Source of the DNA: Acetobacter lambici
Lineage (GTDB): Bacteria > Pseudomonadota > Alphaproteobacteria > Acetobacterales > Acetobacteraceae
DNA: 64,000 nt
Assembly (NCBI RefSeq): GCF_011516885.1
Contig: NZ_WOTD01000002.1
Location: 62,001-126,000, forward strand
Reading direction: 5' to 3'
The notes beneath the pieces are model-generated. The model was not told the origin of the DNA, searched no databases, and saw only the letters and a list, made by a program, of their open reading frames with translations. Position numbers and translations under genes: made by a program. The first letter of the stretch is position 1; every line of letters begins with the position of its first letter. Positions 24,039-33,100 of this stretch are shown in pieces.

Positions 24039-25439
24039 TCAGCCAGCGTTGGAGAGGACCGCGGCACGGACCGCGTCCTTTATGGCACCTTCGGTCGCGG
24101 GGACCGTGCGGTAACGCTCTTCACGCTCAAACAGGTCGGCCAGATGCACGGGGAGTGCGGGGTGAATACCCGTGGCGGCCACCATGGCATCGGGGAACTT
24201 GGCCGGGTGGGCCGTGGCTTCGGCCACCATGGGAATCCCCGGCTGGCGGAAGCGGCGACCTGCGGCAATGCCAATGGCGGAGTGCGGGTCGGCCATATAG
24301 CCCGAACGCTGGTGCAGGGTGCGGATCTCGGCCTCGGTCTGGGCATCATCCAGTGCGAGACCGCAGAACAGGGTGCGCGCGTTCTCCCAGACTTCTGCTG
24401 GTACATCCATATGCCCCGTGCTGCGGAAGCCGGTCATGATGCGTGCGCAGGCCGTGGCGTCCCGCCCAAGCAGTTCAAACAGCAGGCGTTCGAAGTTGGA
24501 GGAGACCTGAATGTCCATGGAGGGGGAGAGGCTGGGCACCACGCCTTTGATGGTCATGTCATTGGCGTTGAGGAAACGGGTCAGAATATCGTTCCGGTTG
24601 GAGCCCACGCAAAGCTGGCGGATGGGCAGGCCCATTTTGCGCGCGGCCCATGCAGCCAGAATATTGCCAAAGTTGCCCGTAGGCACGGCAAAGGAGACTT
24701 CACGCTCAGGCGCGCCCAGTGCAAGGGCTGCATGCACATAATACGGAATTTGCGCGGCAATTCTGGCCCAGTTGATGGAGTTGACGGCGGAGAGGTGCAT
24801 TTCCTGGCGGAAAGGAATATCCGCGAACAGGCTTTTGACCAGATCCTGACAGTCATCAAACGTGCCTTCCACCGCAAGGTTGGTCACGTTGGGTTCGCGC
24901 ACCGTGGTCATCTGCCTGCGCTGCACTTCGGATGTGCGGCCCTTGGGGTGCAGAATAATAACGGACAGGCGCTGGCGGCCACGGCAGGCCTCAATGGCGG
25001 CGGAACCTGTATCGCCCGATGTGGCGCCAACAATGGTTACGTGTTCGTCGCGCTGGGTCAGGACGTATTCAAACAGCTGGCCAAGCACCTGCATGGCCAT
25101 GTCCTTGAAGGCAAGGGTCGGGCCGTGGAACAGTTCTTGCACAAACAGCCCGTCTTCCACCTGTGTCAGTGGCACAATGGCGGGGTGGTCAAAACCTGCA
25201 TAGGCTTTGGCACACAGGGTTTTGAGCGTGTCCTCATCAATATCGGAGCCGGTAAAGCGGGCCAGAATACGCGCGGCCAGCTCCGGGTAGGGCAGGGCAC
25301 GCATGGCCTGCCAGTCCGCGAGCGAAAATTCGGGCCATGTCTGCGGCAGGTACAGCCCGCCATCTTCGGCAAGGCCACTGAGCAGGACATCGGAAAAAGA
25401 AAGAACGGGAGCATTCCCGCGTGTGGAAATGTAGCGCAT
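24039..25439 (-). CDS. thrC: Threonine synthase
   Basis: 466 residues, PLP-dependent; converts O-phosphohomoserine to threonine. Start MRYISTRG is the usual one for the long proteobacterial form. The PLP lysine is K112 in FHGPTLAFKDMAMQ, the phosphate/cofactor loop is GATSGDTGSAA, and PTGNFGNILAAW lies near the middle. Length matches the family. Transcription ends in a strong hairpin before the M16 gene. The next upstream minus-strand gene is 64 nt away and codes an unrelated secreted protein. Confidence 0.97.
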   Translation of the reverse strand: MRYISTRGNAPVLSFSDVLLSGLAEDGGLYLPQTWPEFSLADWQAMRALPYPELAARILARFTGSDIDEDTLKTLCAKAYAGFDHPAIVPLTQVEDGLFVQELFHGPTLAFKDMAMQVLGQLFEYVLTQRDEHVTIVGATSGDTGSAAIEACRGRQRLSVIILHPKGRTSEVQRRQMTTVREPNVTNLAVEGTFDDCQDLVKSLFADIPFRQEMHLSAVNSINWARIAAQIPYYVHAALALGAPEREVSFAVPTGNFGNILAAWAARKMGLPIRQLCVGSNRNDILTRFLNANDMTIKGVVPSLSPSMDIQVSSNFERLLFELLGRDATACARIMTGFRSTGHMDVPAEVWENARTLFCGLALDDAQTEAEIRTLHQRSGYMADPHSAIGIAAGRRFRQPGIPMVAEATAHPAKFPDAMVAATGIHPALPVHLADLFEREERYRTVPATEGAIKDAVRAAVLSNAG

Positions 25440-25503
25440 GAGGGCGTTTATATCCTGAATGACGGATGCCGCGAAGTGGCTTGTACGATAAATTCGGCCA
25501 GAC

Positions 25504-26655
25504 CTAGCCCGGCGGAGGTGTTGTGGGCAGCGTCAGCTCATAAATGGTGATCGGCCATGTAATGGTGGCTGTGGGCGCGCCAAAGGCCGTGCTGTGGTCG
25601 ATCTGGCTGGCCGAAACATACAGGTGGCCGTGCCCGTCCAGCCCCGGTGTGGTGGGCCATTGCAGGCGCGGGTCGGTGATCAGCCTGCGTGGCACCCGCC
25701 CCGTGGTGTAGCTGAGGATGCTCGCTGTTGTAATGTCCGCCCAGTAAAGGGTGCCGTCATTATCAATGGTCATACCGCCCAGCGATGGGGTTTTGAACCA
25801 CTGGGTCACACTTTCCTCAAACGCTGCGGGGGTTATGTCCGGGTCGTTGAAAATGGCGGTGGACACGCGGGAGAGGTATTGCCCGGGTGCTTGCAGCACA
25901 ATCCACGATCCATCGGGGCTGACTGCGACCATGCTGGCGTCCACGGCGGCGTAATGGCCCGAACTGTCCCGCACAGGGCCGTTGGGCGTTACAATCGGGC
26001 GGCTGGCGATCAGGTCCGGGTGGTGGTCCAAAAAGCGTCTGGCTGTGGCGGTGGTCGTGTCGATGACCAGTAGGCCCGCAACGCCGGAATCCGGTACGTA
26101 GGCGGTTGTGCCATGCACAGCAATGCCGGAGAGAATGCTCCCCGGCCGCAGGGCGCTGGCCTGTATGGGCACAACGCGGAGCACAGTGTTGGTGGCGGGG
26201 TCAATTTCCACCAGTTTGGGGGGGGCTGCGGGTGGGGTCTTGCGGTTGGTTACGCCGCTGTCGAGCACCCATATGTGGCCATCCGCTGTTCTGGTCAGCC
26301 CGCCAAGGGCTACAAACCGGCTGGCTGAATCACCCTCGGTTCCATTCCATGCGGCATTGGGCCACGGTTCCAGTTGCCCGTCTGTGCTGCGTACAAAAAG
26401 CTGGGGGCCGGTATTGCCCACCCATGCCGGGGCCTCCAGCAGCATGCGCCCGTCGGGCAGGGGCACAATGGCGTCCCATATCTGGCTGTTGGACTGCATG
26501 AAGGGCTGGAGCGCGCTGGCGGGTAGTTCCGCTACTTTGGGCATGTGCAGCGCCCATGAGGGGGCGTTGCACATGGACAGGACAAGCATGGCCGCCAGCA
26601 GGCCAAAAGCCGTGCGGCGACCGGGGGAGGAAAGGCGGAAAAAAGGAACAGTCAT
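25504..26655 (-). CDS. Major royal jelly/Yellow-family secreted protein
   Basis: 383 residues from ATG 26655; ATGs at 26667 and 26691 are also possible and none has a clear ribosome site. Residues 1-36 look like a signal peptide (basic FFRLSSPGRRTAFG, hydrophobic LLAAMLVLSM, cleavage near SWA). The mature part has the MRJP/Yellow pattern (PF03022): repeated beta-propeller blades such as HIWVLDSG, PKLVEIDPATNTVLR, GIAVHGTTAYVPDSGVAGLLVID, PDGSWIVL and GGMTIDNDGTLYWAD. Bacterial members are exported proteins of unknown ligand; insect ones include Yellow and royal jelly proteins. Clean tail ends in TTPPPG. Family call good, function open. Confidence 0.83.
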   Translation of the reverse strand: MTVPFFRLSSPGRRTAFGLLAAMLVLSMCNAPSWALHMPKVAELPASALQPFMQSNSQIWDAIVPLPDGRMLLEAPAWVGNTGPQLFVRSTDGQLEPWPNAAWNGTEGDSASRFVALGGLTRTADGHIWVLDSGVTNRKTPPAAPPKLVEIDPATNTVLRVVPIQASALRPGSILSGIAVHGTTAYVPDSGVAGLLVIDTTTATARRFLDHHPDLIASRPIVTPNGPVRDSSGHYAAVDASMVAVSPDGSWIVLQAPGQYLSRVSTAIFNDPDITPAAFEESVTQWFKTPSLGGMTIDNDGTLYWADITTASILSYTTGRVPRRLITDPRLQWPTTPGLDGHGHLYVSASQIDHSTAFGAPTATITWPITIYELTLPTTPPPG

Positions 26656-26817
26656 GCGCGCGGGCATCCGGTTGGTGGGGCTTTGTGGCATAAAAACGCA
26701 AAAGGGATTTTCCGCCCCATGGCGCGGCCTTGCAAACGCCTTGTGTGCAGAGCCGGTGTGCCGTGGTGCCGGTAGAGAGGTCGAGCCTCCATGCCAACGA
26801 TGCAGGAAGGGGCGCGC

Positions 26818-28323
26818 TTACGCATCCGGTGCGCGCTCAAGGTAGCGGCGGCGGATGTGGGTCAGGTAGGCTGTGGCGTCCAGCGGTTTGCCGGTCGCGT
26901 CCTGCATAATCTGGGGCAAGCTGGCGCTACGTGCGCGGCCATGCACGTTCTGGCGCAGCCATGCCAGCAGGGGAGCAAAGTCGCCCTGACCTATGGCGGG
27001 GAGAATGGCCGGGTTGGCTGTGCAGGCCGCGTTGCGCAGTTGTGCCGCCGTCATGGCCCCCAGCGCGTAGCAGGGGAAATAGCCGAACAGCCCCGCAGGC
27101 CAGTGAATATCCTGCAAACAGCCGCGCCGGTCGTCTGGTACGCGCAGCCCCAGCAGGGCGTGCAGGCGGTCATTAAAGGCCGCAGGCAGATCGGCCAGCG
27201 CCAGATCGCCCGAGATCAGGGCTTTTTCCAGCTCATAGCGCACAAGAATATGGGCGGGGTATGTGACCTCGTCTGCATCAACCCGAATAAAGCCGGGTTC
27301 AACATGTGTCAGGTGGCGGTGCAGGCTGGTGGCATCCCACCCTGCGGTGCCTTCGACCACACCAAAGCTGCTGTGGACCTGTGGGGCCAGCCAGTTTGCA
27401 AACGTGAGAGAGCGGCAGAACTGCATTTCCATCAGCAGGGACTGGCTTTCATGCACGGTCATGCCGCCAGACTGGCCAACGGGTTGGCTGGCCCATTCGG
27501 CCGGTAGTCCCATTTCGTACAGAGCATGCCCGGTTTCGTGCAGGACCCCCATCATGGCGGGAATAAAGTCGGCTTCCACATACCGCGTGGTCAGGCGCAC
27601 ATCATGCGTGGCACCCCCGCAGAAGGGGTGGGCGCTAACGTCCAGCCTGCCGCGTGTTGTGTCAAAACCCATCCGTTGCATCAGGCGGCGGCCAAGGGCC
27701 TCCTGCTCGGCAATGGGGAAGGGGCCTGTGGGGGCGGTAACTGCGGGCAGGCTGGCCTGCTTTTCCAGCACGGTGCCAATAAGCCCGGGCAGGTCAGCCG
27801 CCAGAGACGTAAAAATAGGGTCAATGTCGGTCTGCCGTGTGCCGGGGTCAAAGCTGTCCAGCAGGGCATCGTACATGGTCAGGCCCATGGCCTCGCCCGT
27901 GGCTACGGCGGTTTCCCTTGTCAGGCGCAGCACTTCGGCCAGATGTGGCTCAAGGCTTTTAAAATCACTTTCCTCGCGCGCGGTGCGCCATGCCATTTCG
28001 CACCGGGCCGTGGCCTGCGCGCTGGCTTCCACCAGTTCCCCCGGCAGGGCGGTGGCCTGTGTGTGCTGCCTGCGCATCTGCTCCAGATTGGCGGTGCGCC
28101 ATACGTCATCCCCCGCATCGGCTTCGGCCAGCAGGTCGGCCATGATGGGGGCTGTCAGAATTTCGTGCCGCAGCCCTTCGAGCATGGCCAGATTTTCCGC
28201 CCGGCGTTCGGCCGCACCCGATGGCATGATGACTTCCTTGTCCCAGCCCAGAATGCCAAGGGCATCATTGAGGGAGGAAAGGCGCGCAAAGTGGCGTTCG
28301 AGGGAAAGATAGGCTTTATTCAT
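26818..28323 (-). CDS. Carboxypeptidase Taq (M32 family)
   Basis: 501 residues, the normal size of M32 enzymes. The zinc motif is H262-E-T-G-H266 in MMGVLHETGHALYE. Other family parts are ILGWDKEVIMPSGAAERR near the N terminus, DVRLTTRYVEADF before the zinc motif, and HVEPGFIRVDADEVTYPAHILVRYELEKAL after it, which gives the third ligand region. A cytosolic metallocarboxypeptidase that trims C-terminal residues. It is read toward the royal-jelly-type gene, 162 nt upstream of it, and away from the TPR glycosyltransferase gene. Confidence 0.95.
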   Translation of the reverse strand: MNKAYLSLERHFARLSSLNDALGILGWDKEVIMPSGAAERRAENLAMLEGLRHEILTAPIMADLLAEADAGDDVWRTANLEQMRRQHTQATALPGELVEASAQATARCEMAWRTAREESDFKSLEPHLAEVLRLTRETAVATGEAMGLTMYDALLDSFDPGTRQTDIDPIFTSLAADLPGLIGTVLEKQASLPAVTAPTGPFPIAEQEALGRRLMQRMGFDTTRGRLDVSAHPFCGGATHDVRLTTRYVEADFIPAMMGVLHETGHALYEMGLPAEWASQPVGQSGGMTVHESQSLLMEMQFCRSLTFANWLAPQVHSSFGVVEGTAGWDATSLHRHLTHVEPGFIRVDADEVTYPAHILVRYELEKALISGDLALADLPAAFNDRLHALLGLRVPDDRRGCLQDIHWPAGLFGYFPCYALGAMTAAQLRNAACTANPAILPAIGQGDFAPLLAWLRQNVHGRARSASLPQIMQDATGKPLDATAYLTHIRRRYLERAPDA

Positions 28324-28413
28324 GCGCGGGATGGTACAGCATCACGCACGCAAACGAAACGTGTCTGATCGCGCAAACCCGCCTTTCCAACCAGCTTTGG
28401 TCGCAAAACATGG

Positions 28414-30372
28414 GTGCCAGCCAGCATGGATAAGAAAAAAGCGGACCAGCGGGGCAAACCGCCACTGGCCGATGTGGCGCTGGCCTGTCTGGCGCAGGGG
28501 GATGCGGTGCAGGCCGAATCCCTTTTGCGCGCGCATCTGCGCCTTAATCCCTTGGATGCGGATGGCTGGCACGCCATGGCCTGCGTTGCCCGCGCAGGGG
28601 GGAATGCAGGAGCCGCAGTGGCTCTGGCTGACAAGGCGGTGGGCTTGGTGCCTGAACCTTTCTTTCATATCACGCTTGGGTTGGCTCTGCTGGAACTGGG
28701 GCATGTGGAGCCAGCGCGCGCCGCTGCCAATGTGGCAGCCATTGCCACCCCCAACGACCCCCGCGCGCATGACGCCATGGGCCAGATACTGGAAAAAGCG
28801 GGGCGTCTGGCCGATGCCGAACGGGCGTTAAAAAAAGCGCTCGCCCTGCGCCCACTGGAGCAGGAGCGGCATATGGCGCTTGCGGCTTTTCTGGCCCGGT
28901 GTGGGCGGGTGGGCGAGGCAGTAACCCTGTCCGCCCGCGCTCTGGCGCTGGAGGAGGGGAATATTGCAGCGCGCAACCTGCATGCCATGGTGCTCGAACA
29001 GGCCGGGCGTATGGTGGAGGCGGAACCGCATTTCCGGCGTGTGGCGCAGGCCATGCCCAATAACCCGGAGGCACTGGCAAACCACGGTGCCGCCCTGTTT
29101 GCCCAGCAACGGTATGAGGCGGCTGAGCAGGCGCTGCGTCTGTCCGCAACACTGGCGCCAGATGTGGCGGAAACCCGCACCAACCTCGGGCTGGTGCTTA
29201 TGGCGCAGGGCCGGTTGCACGGAGCCGAGCACGAACTCGGGGCCGCCTACAGGCTGCGCACGGGGGATGCCCGTCTGGCGCTGAACTACGGCACGGTGAT
29301 GATGGACCTTGGGCACACACAGGCAGCGGAAGAGTTGTTTACGCAGGCCATGCAGCAGGCCACCACGCCACGCGACCATGCCCGCGCAGCGCTTAACCTT
29401 GGGAGTCTGTGCCTGTCGACCGGGCAGTTTGCCAAGGGGTGGGATCTGTTTGAGGCACGCACGAACCTGCTGCTCCCCCCGGCCTGCGTTGCCGCTATGC
29501 CGGAATGGGATGGGGCCGTGAGTGCCCAAACCGTGCTGCTCTATGCCGAGCAGGGGCTGGGCGATGCCTTGCAGTTCCTGCGTTACGTGGGGCTGGCAGC
29601 CCAAAAAGTAAGGATCTGCCTGCTGGTGCCCCAGACCATGCGTTCTTTTGTGCAGGCTCTGCTGCCTCAATGGGGTGGGCGTGTGCAACTGGTCATGCCA
29701 GAACAGGCAGGTGGGGCGCAGGCGTGCTGTAGCCTGCTCAGCCTGCCCCACAGGCTTGGAGTGGCAGCCCCGTTTGCATGGCAACCCGATACGACCTGTT
29801 TTGTAGGCCCAACTGCCCCCCATGGGCGCGGGAAGGTGCGGGTTGGTCTGTGCTGGTCGGGTAATCCTCGCTACCAGTTTGACCGGCGGCGTTCGCTGGA
29901 CCCGGCCCTGCTGGGCGGACTGGCAGCGGTTGACGGGCTTAGCTTGCAGGCCCTGCAACCATGCGTGCCCCCTGCGGATAGCCCCGTGCCGCTCACCCCA
30001 TTGCCAAAGGGCGACCTGTTGGCAACGGCACAGATCATAGCCGGGTTGGATGCGGTGGTGAGTGTGGATACCATGATTGTGCATCTGGCGGGCCTGCTGG
30101 GTAAGCCAACCCTGCTGCTTGACCGGTATGGGGGGGACTGGCGCTGGGCGGCGGGCTCCGTTGCCCCGGACACCCCCCTTGTGGCAGATGCAGGCCTAGG
30201 CCCCGGTGTGTTGGAGCGCAGTTTGTGGTACCCCTCGGTAAGGATTACCCGCCAACCAGCCCCACGGGACGACAGGCCCAGCTGGCGCATCCCGCTTGCC
30301 ACCGCAGCGCTCTGGCTGGAGCATGTGGCGGCGCGGGCGGTGGGACCGGGTGGTTGCTCCCACGCAATGTAG
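28414..30372 (+). CDS. TPR protein with glycosyltransferase-like C-terminal domain
   Basis: 652 residues from a GTG (28414); ATG 28426 (MDKKKADQRG) is an equal choice. About nine tetratricopeptide repeats fill residues 15-340, for example ADVALACLAQGDAVQAESLLRAHLRL and AYRLRTGDARLALNYGTVMMDLG. From about 350 a transferase-like domain follows: AEQGLGDALQFLRYV, then VRVGLCWSGNPRYQFDRRRSLDP and the C-terminal VSVDTMIVHLAGLLGKPTLLLD, which resembles the nucleotide-sugar side of GT9/GT41-like enzymes. Proteins of this build are often linked to protein O-glycosylation or surface glycans, but no partner is nearby. Spacing of 15 nt to mutS suggests read-through. Confidence 0.85.
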   Translation: MPASMDKKKADQRGKPPLADVALACLAQGDAVQAESLLRAHLRLNPLDADGWHAMACVARAGGNAGAAVALADKAVGLVPEPFFHITLGLALLELGHVEPARAAANVAAIATPNDPRAHDAMGQILEKAGRLADAERALKKALALRPLEQERHMALAAFLARCGRVGEAVTLSARALALEEGNIAARNLHAMVLEQAGRMVEAEPHFRRVAQAMPNNPEALANHGAALFAQQRYEAAEQALRLSATLAPDVAETRTNLGLVLMAQGRLHGAEHELGAAYRLRTGDARLALNYGTVMMDLGHTQAAEELFTQAMQQATTPRDHARAALNLGSLCLSTGQFAKGWDLFEARTNLLLPPACVAAMPEWDGAVSAQTVLLYAEQGLGDALQFLRYVGLAAQKVRICLLVPQTMRSFVQALLPQWGGRVQLVMPEQAGGAQACCSLLSLPHRLGVAAPFAWQPDTTCFVGPTAPHGRGKVRVGLCWSGNPRYQFDRRRSLDPALLGGLAAVDGLSLQALQPCVPPADSPVPLTPLPKGDLLATAQIIAGLDAVVSVDTMIVHLAGLLGKPTLLLDRYGGDWRWAAGSVAPDTPLVADAGLGPGVLERSLWYPSVRITRQPAPRDDRPSWRIPLATAALWLEHVAARAVGPGGCSHAM

Positions 30373-30387
30373 CTTTATGATGCAGGC

Positions 30388-33054
30388 ATGACACGTATTT
30401 CTCCCGATGGCGCAACACCCGCCATGGCGCAATGGTTTACCCTCAAGGCGGAAAATCCCGAGGCCCTTCTGTTTTTCAGGATGGGGGATTTTTACGAACT
30501 GTTCTTTGATGACGCCACGGCCGCCGCTGCCGCACTGGATATTGCCCTGACCGCCCGTGGCAACCATGGGGGCGAACCCATTGCCATGTGTGGCGTACCG
30601 GTTGCCGCCGCGCCTGCTTATTTACAACGCCTGATCCGCAGGGGGTTCCGGGTTGCCGTGGCGGAGCAGACCGAGGTGCCACGCAAAGGGCGGCCTGCCA
30701 GCAAGGGGCCACTCGCGCGCGCCGTTGTGCGTGTGGTGACCCCCGGTACCCTGACCGAGGATGAACTGCTTGAGCCGGGGCGTTCCAACCTGCTGCTCGC
30801 ACTGGTCTGCCAGCAGGAAGGGGGGCGTGGCAAACGCAGGAAGGATGCCCCGCCGGAGGGGGCTGACCAGCTTGGGGCTGCGTGGATTGATGTATCCACC
30901 GGCCTGTTCGAGACCGCCAGCCTGCCCTCCAGCGGACTGCCTGCTCTGCTGGGCCGTCTGGACCCGGCAGAAATTCTGGCGACTGCTGGCGTGGAACTGG
31001 GGGATTACGAGACCCGGCGTGCGCCCGAGGCCACGTTGCCCGCACCCGGTAGTGCAAAGCAGCGTTTGGCCGCAGCCTTTGATGTAGCGAGCATTGAAGC
31101 CTTTGGCACGTTCTCGGACGAGGAGAGTATCGCCGCTGCCATGGCGGTGGATTACGTGCGCCGCTCGCAGGCGGGCAGACTGCCCCGGCTGGCGCACCCC
31201 ATTCCGCAAAGCCAGAATGGGGTGCTGGGTATAGACCCGGCCACCCGCGCCAGTCTGGATATTCTGCGTGCGCGGGATGGTGGGGTGGAGCACACCCTGT
31301 TTACCGCCATCAATCGTACGGTCAGTGCCGCAGGCGCGCGCATGCTGGCGGAGTGGCTGGCATCCCCCCTTACGCAGGTGGATGCCATTGCTGCCCGGCA
31401 GGAGGGATGGTGGTGGCTCAAGGACCACGCCGCCCGGTGTGCGGCACTGCGCGATGCATTGAAAAAAGCGCCAGATATTGCCCGCGCACTGGGCCGCCTT
31501 TCGCTCGGGCGGGGGCTGCCGCGTGATATGGCCGGTATTCGTGACGGGCTGGCCGCCGCACGGGAGGCCGCGCGTATTCTGGCGGGGCAGGAGGGGGCGC
31601 AGGCAGCACAACTTCCTACGGTTCTGGCCCACGCCATAGGCTGGCTTGGTGCCGCCCGTGCCCTGGAGGCGGAACTGGGCACGGCGCTGGCGGAGGAACT
31701 GCCCGCCCGGCTGGATGATGGTGGCGTGATCGCCGCAGGCTACGACGTGGAACTGGATGAGCACCGGGCATTGCGTGATAATTCACGCCGCCTGATTGCC
31801 GCCCTACAGGCGGATTACGCAACCCGCTTTGGGGTTTCCAACCTCAAAATCCGCCACCACGCGCAGCTTGGGTATGTGATGGAAGTCCCCGTGGGGGCCA
31901 GTGCGCGGCTCAAGGACAACCCGGACCTTATTCTGCGCCAAGGCACGGCCAGCACCGCGCGTTTTGCCACGGAGGAACTGGCCAGCCTGAACGTGCGTAT
32001 TACCGAGGCCGCGGACAAAGCCGCCCAGCGCGAAAAACTGGTTTTTGCGGAGTTGACGGCCAAAGTGCTGGCTGAGCGCGAACTGCCCGAATTGGCGCAG
32101 GCATTGGCAGTGCTGGACGTGTTGCAGTCCTGCGCATCGCTGGCCACAGGGGGCACGTGGTGCAGACCCGAAGTGAGCGAGGACACCGCGTTTGATCTGC
32201 AAGGTTGCCGCCACCCTGTGGTGGAGGCCGCCCTGCCTCCGGGTGCGCGTTTTACGCCCAATGGCTGTGTGCTGGCCCCCCAGCGGCGGGTCATGCTGCT
32301 GACCGGCCCAAACATGGCGGGTAAGTCCACCTTTTTGCGGCAGACGGCGCTGGCCGTTATTCTGGCGCAAGGGGGCTTTCCCGTTGCTGCGGATTGCGCG
32401 CGCATTGGCATTGTGGACCAGTTGTTCTCCCGCGTTGGCGCGTCGGATGATCTGGCCCGTGGGCGCTCCACCTTTATGGTGGAAATGACCGAAACCGCCG
32501 CCATTCTCAATCAGGCCGGGCCGCGCTCGCTTGTTGTGGTGGACGAAATCGGGCGGGGTACGGCAACGCTGGACGGGCTGGCCATCGCATGGTCGGTGCT
32601 GGAGGCTCTGCATTCAACGGTGCGCTGTCGTGCAATTTTTGCAACCCACTTCCACGAACTGTCCCGTCTGGTCGATACGTTGCCCCGTTTGTGCCTGCAT
32701 ACCATGGCGGTGCGGGAGTGGCGCGGGCAGATCGTTTTTTTGCACGAAGTGCTTGCAGGATCAGCAAAAAAAAGCTGGGGTGTGCATGTGGCGCGGCTGG
32801 CTGGCGTGCCCGTTGGCGTGGTGGAGCGGGCGGGGCGGCTGCTGCGGGAGCTTGAACGTGCTGAAAATACCATACCCGAACCGTTACCGCTTTTTGACAC
32901 ACAGAAGACATTACCCCCACCATACGAAAATACGTTAAAGAAACGATTGATGGAGATTGACCCGGATAGTCTGACCCCAAGGGCCGCGCTGGATATTCTG
33001 TACGATCTGCGCAGGCAGGCCGGGCAGGAGACAGACCTGCCCACCCCCGGCTGA
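30388..33054 (+). CDS. mutS: DNA mismatch repair protein MutS
   Basis: 888 residues. The mismatch-reading motif FYE lies in FFRMGDFYELF at about residue 31-36. Core and lever domains follow, then Walker A GPNMAGKST (about 638), Walker B LVVVDEIGRGTATLDG and the ATHFHEL segment. MutS finds base mismatches and small loops and recruits MutL. The C-terminal region ends with a helical tail (TPRAALDILYDLRRQA), the tetramer/dimer region. glnD begins 46 nt downstream on the same strand. Confidence 0.98.
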   Translation: MTRISPDGATPAMAQWFTLKAENPEALLFFRMGDFYELFFDDATAAAAALDIALTARGNHGGEPIAMCGVPVAAAPAYLQRLIRRGFRVAVAEQTEVPRKGRPASKGPLARAVVRVVTPGTLTEDELLEPGRSNLLLALVCQQEGGRGKRRKDAPPEGADQLGAAWIDVSTGLFETASLPSSGLPALLGRLDPAEILATAGVELGDYETRRAPEATLPAPGSAKQRLAAAFDVASIEAFGTFSDEESIAAAMAVDYVRRSQAGRLPRLAHPIPQSQNGVLGIDPATRASLDILRARDGGVEHTLFTAINRTVSAAGARMLAEWLASPLTQVDAIAARQEGWWWLKDHAARCAALRDALKKAPDIARALGRLSLGRGLPRDMAGIRDGLAAAREAARILAGQEGAQAAQLPTVLAHAIGWLGAARALEAELGTALAEELPARLDDGGVIAAGYDVELDEHRALRDNSRRLIAALQADYATRFGVSNLKIRHHAQLGYVMEVPVGASARLKDNPDLILRQGTASTARFATEELASLNVRITEAADKAAQREKLVFAELTAKVLAERELPELAQALAVLDVLQSCASLATGGTWCRPEVSEDTAFDLQGCRHPVVEAALPPGARFTPNGCVLAPQRRVMLLTGPNMAGKSTFLRQTALAVILAQGGFPVAADCARIGIVDQLFSRVGASDDLARGRSTFMVEMTETAAILNQAGPRSLVVVDEIGRGTATLDGLAIAWSVLEALHSTVRCRAIFATHFHELSRLVDTLPRLCLHTMAVREWRGQIVFLHEVLAGSAKKSWGVHVARLAGVPVGVVERAGRLLRELERAENTIPEPLPLFDTQKTLPPPYENTLKKRLMEIDPDSLTPRAALDILYDLRRQAGQETDLPTPG

Positions 33055-33100
33055 TCCACCCCATCCCCCGATCGACCTCAGGAGCTGAACCCGTAACCCT

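Noticed and set aside
23913-25550. 545-codon open frame antisense to thrC
   Set aside because: Shadow frame; thrC on the other strand has its PLP lysine and full family length.
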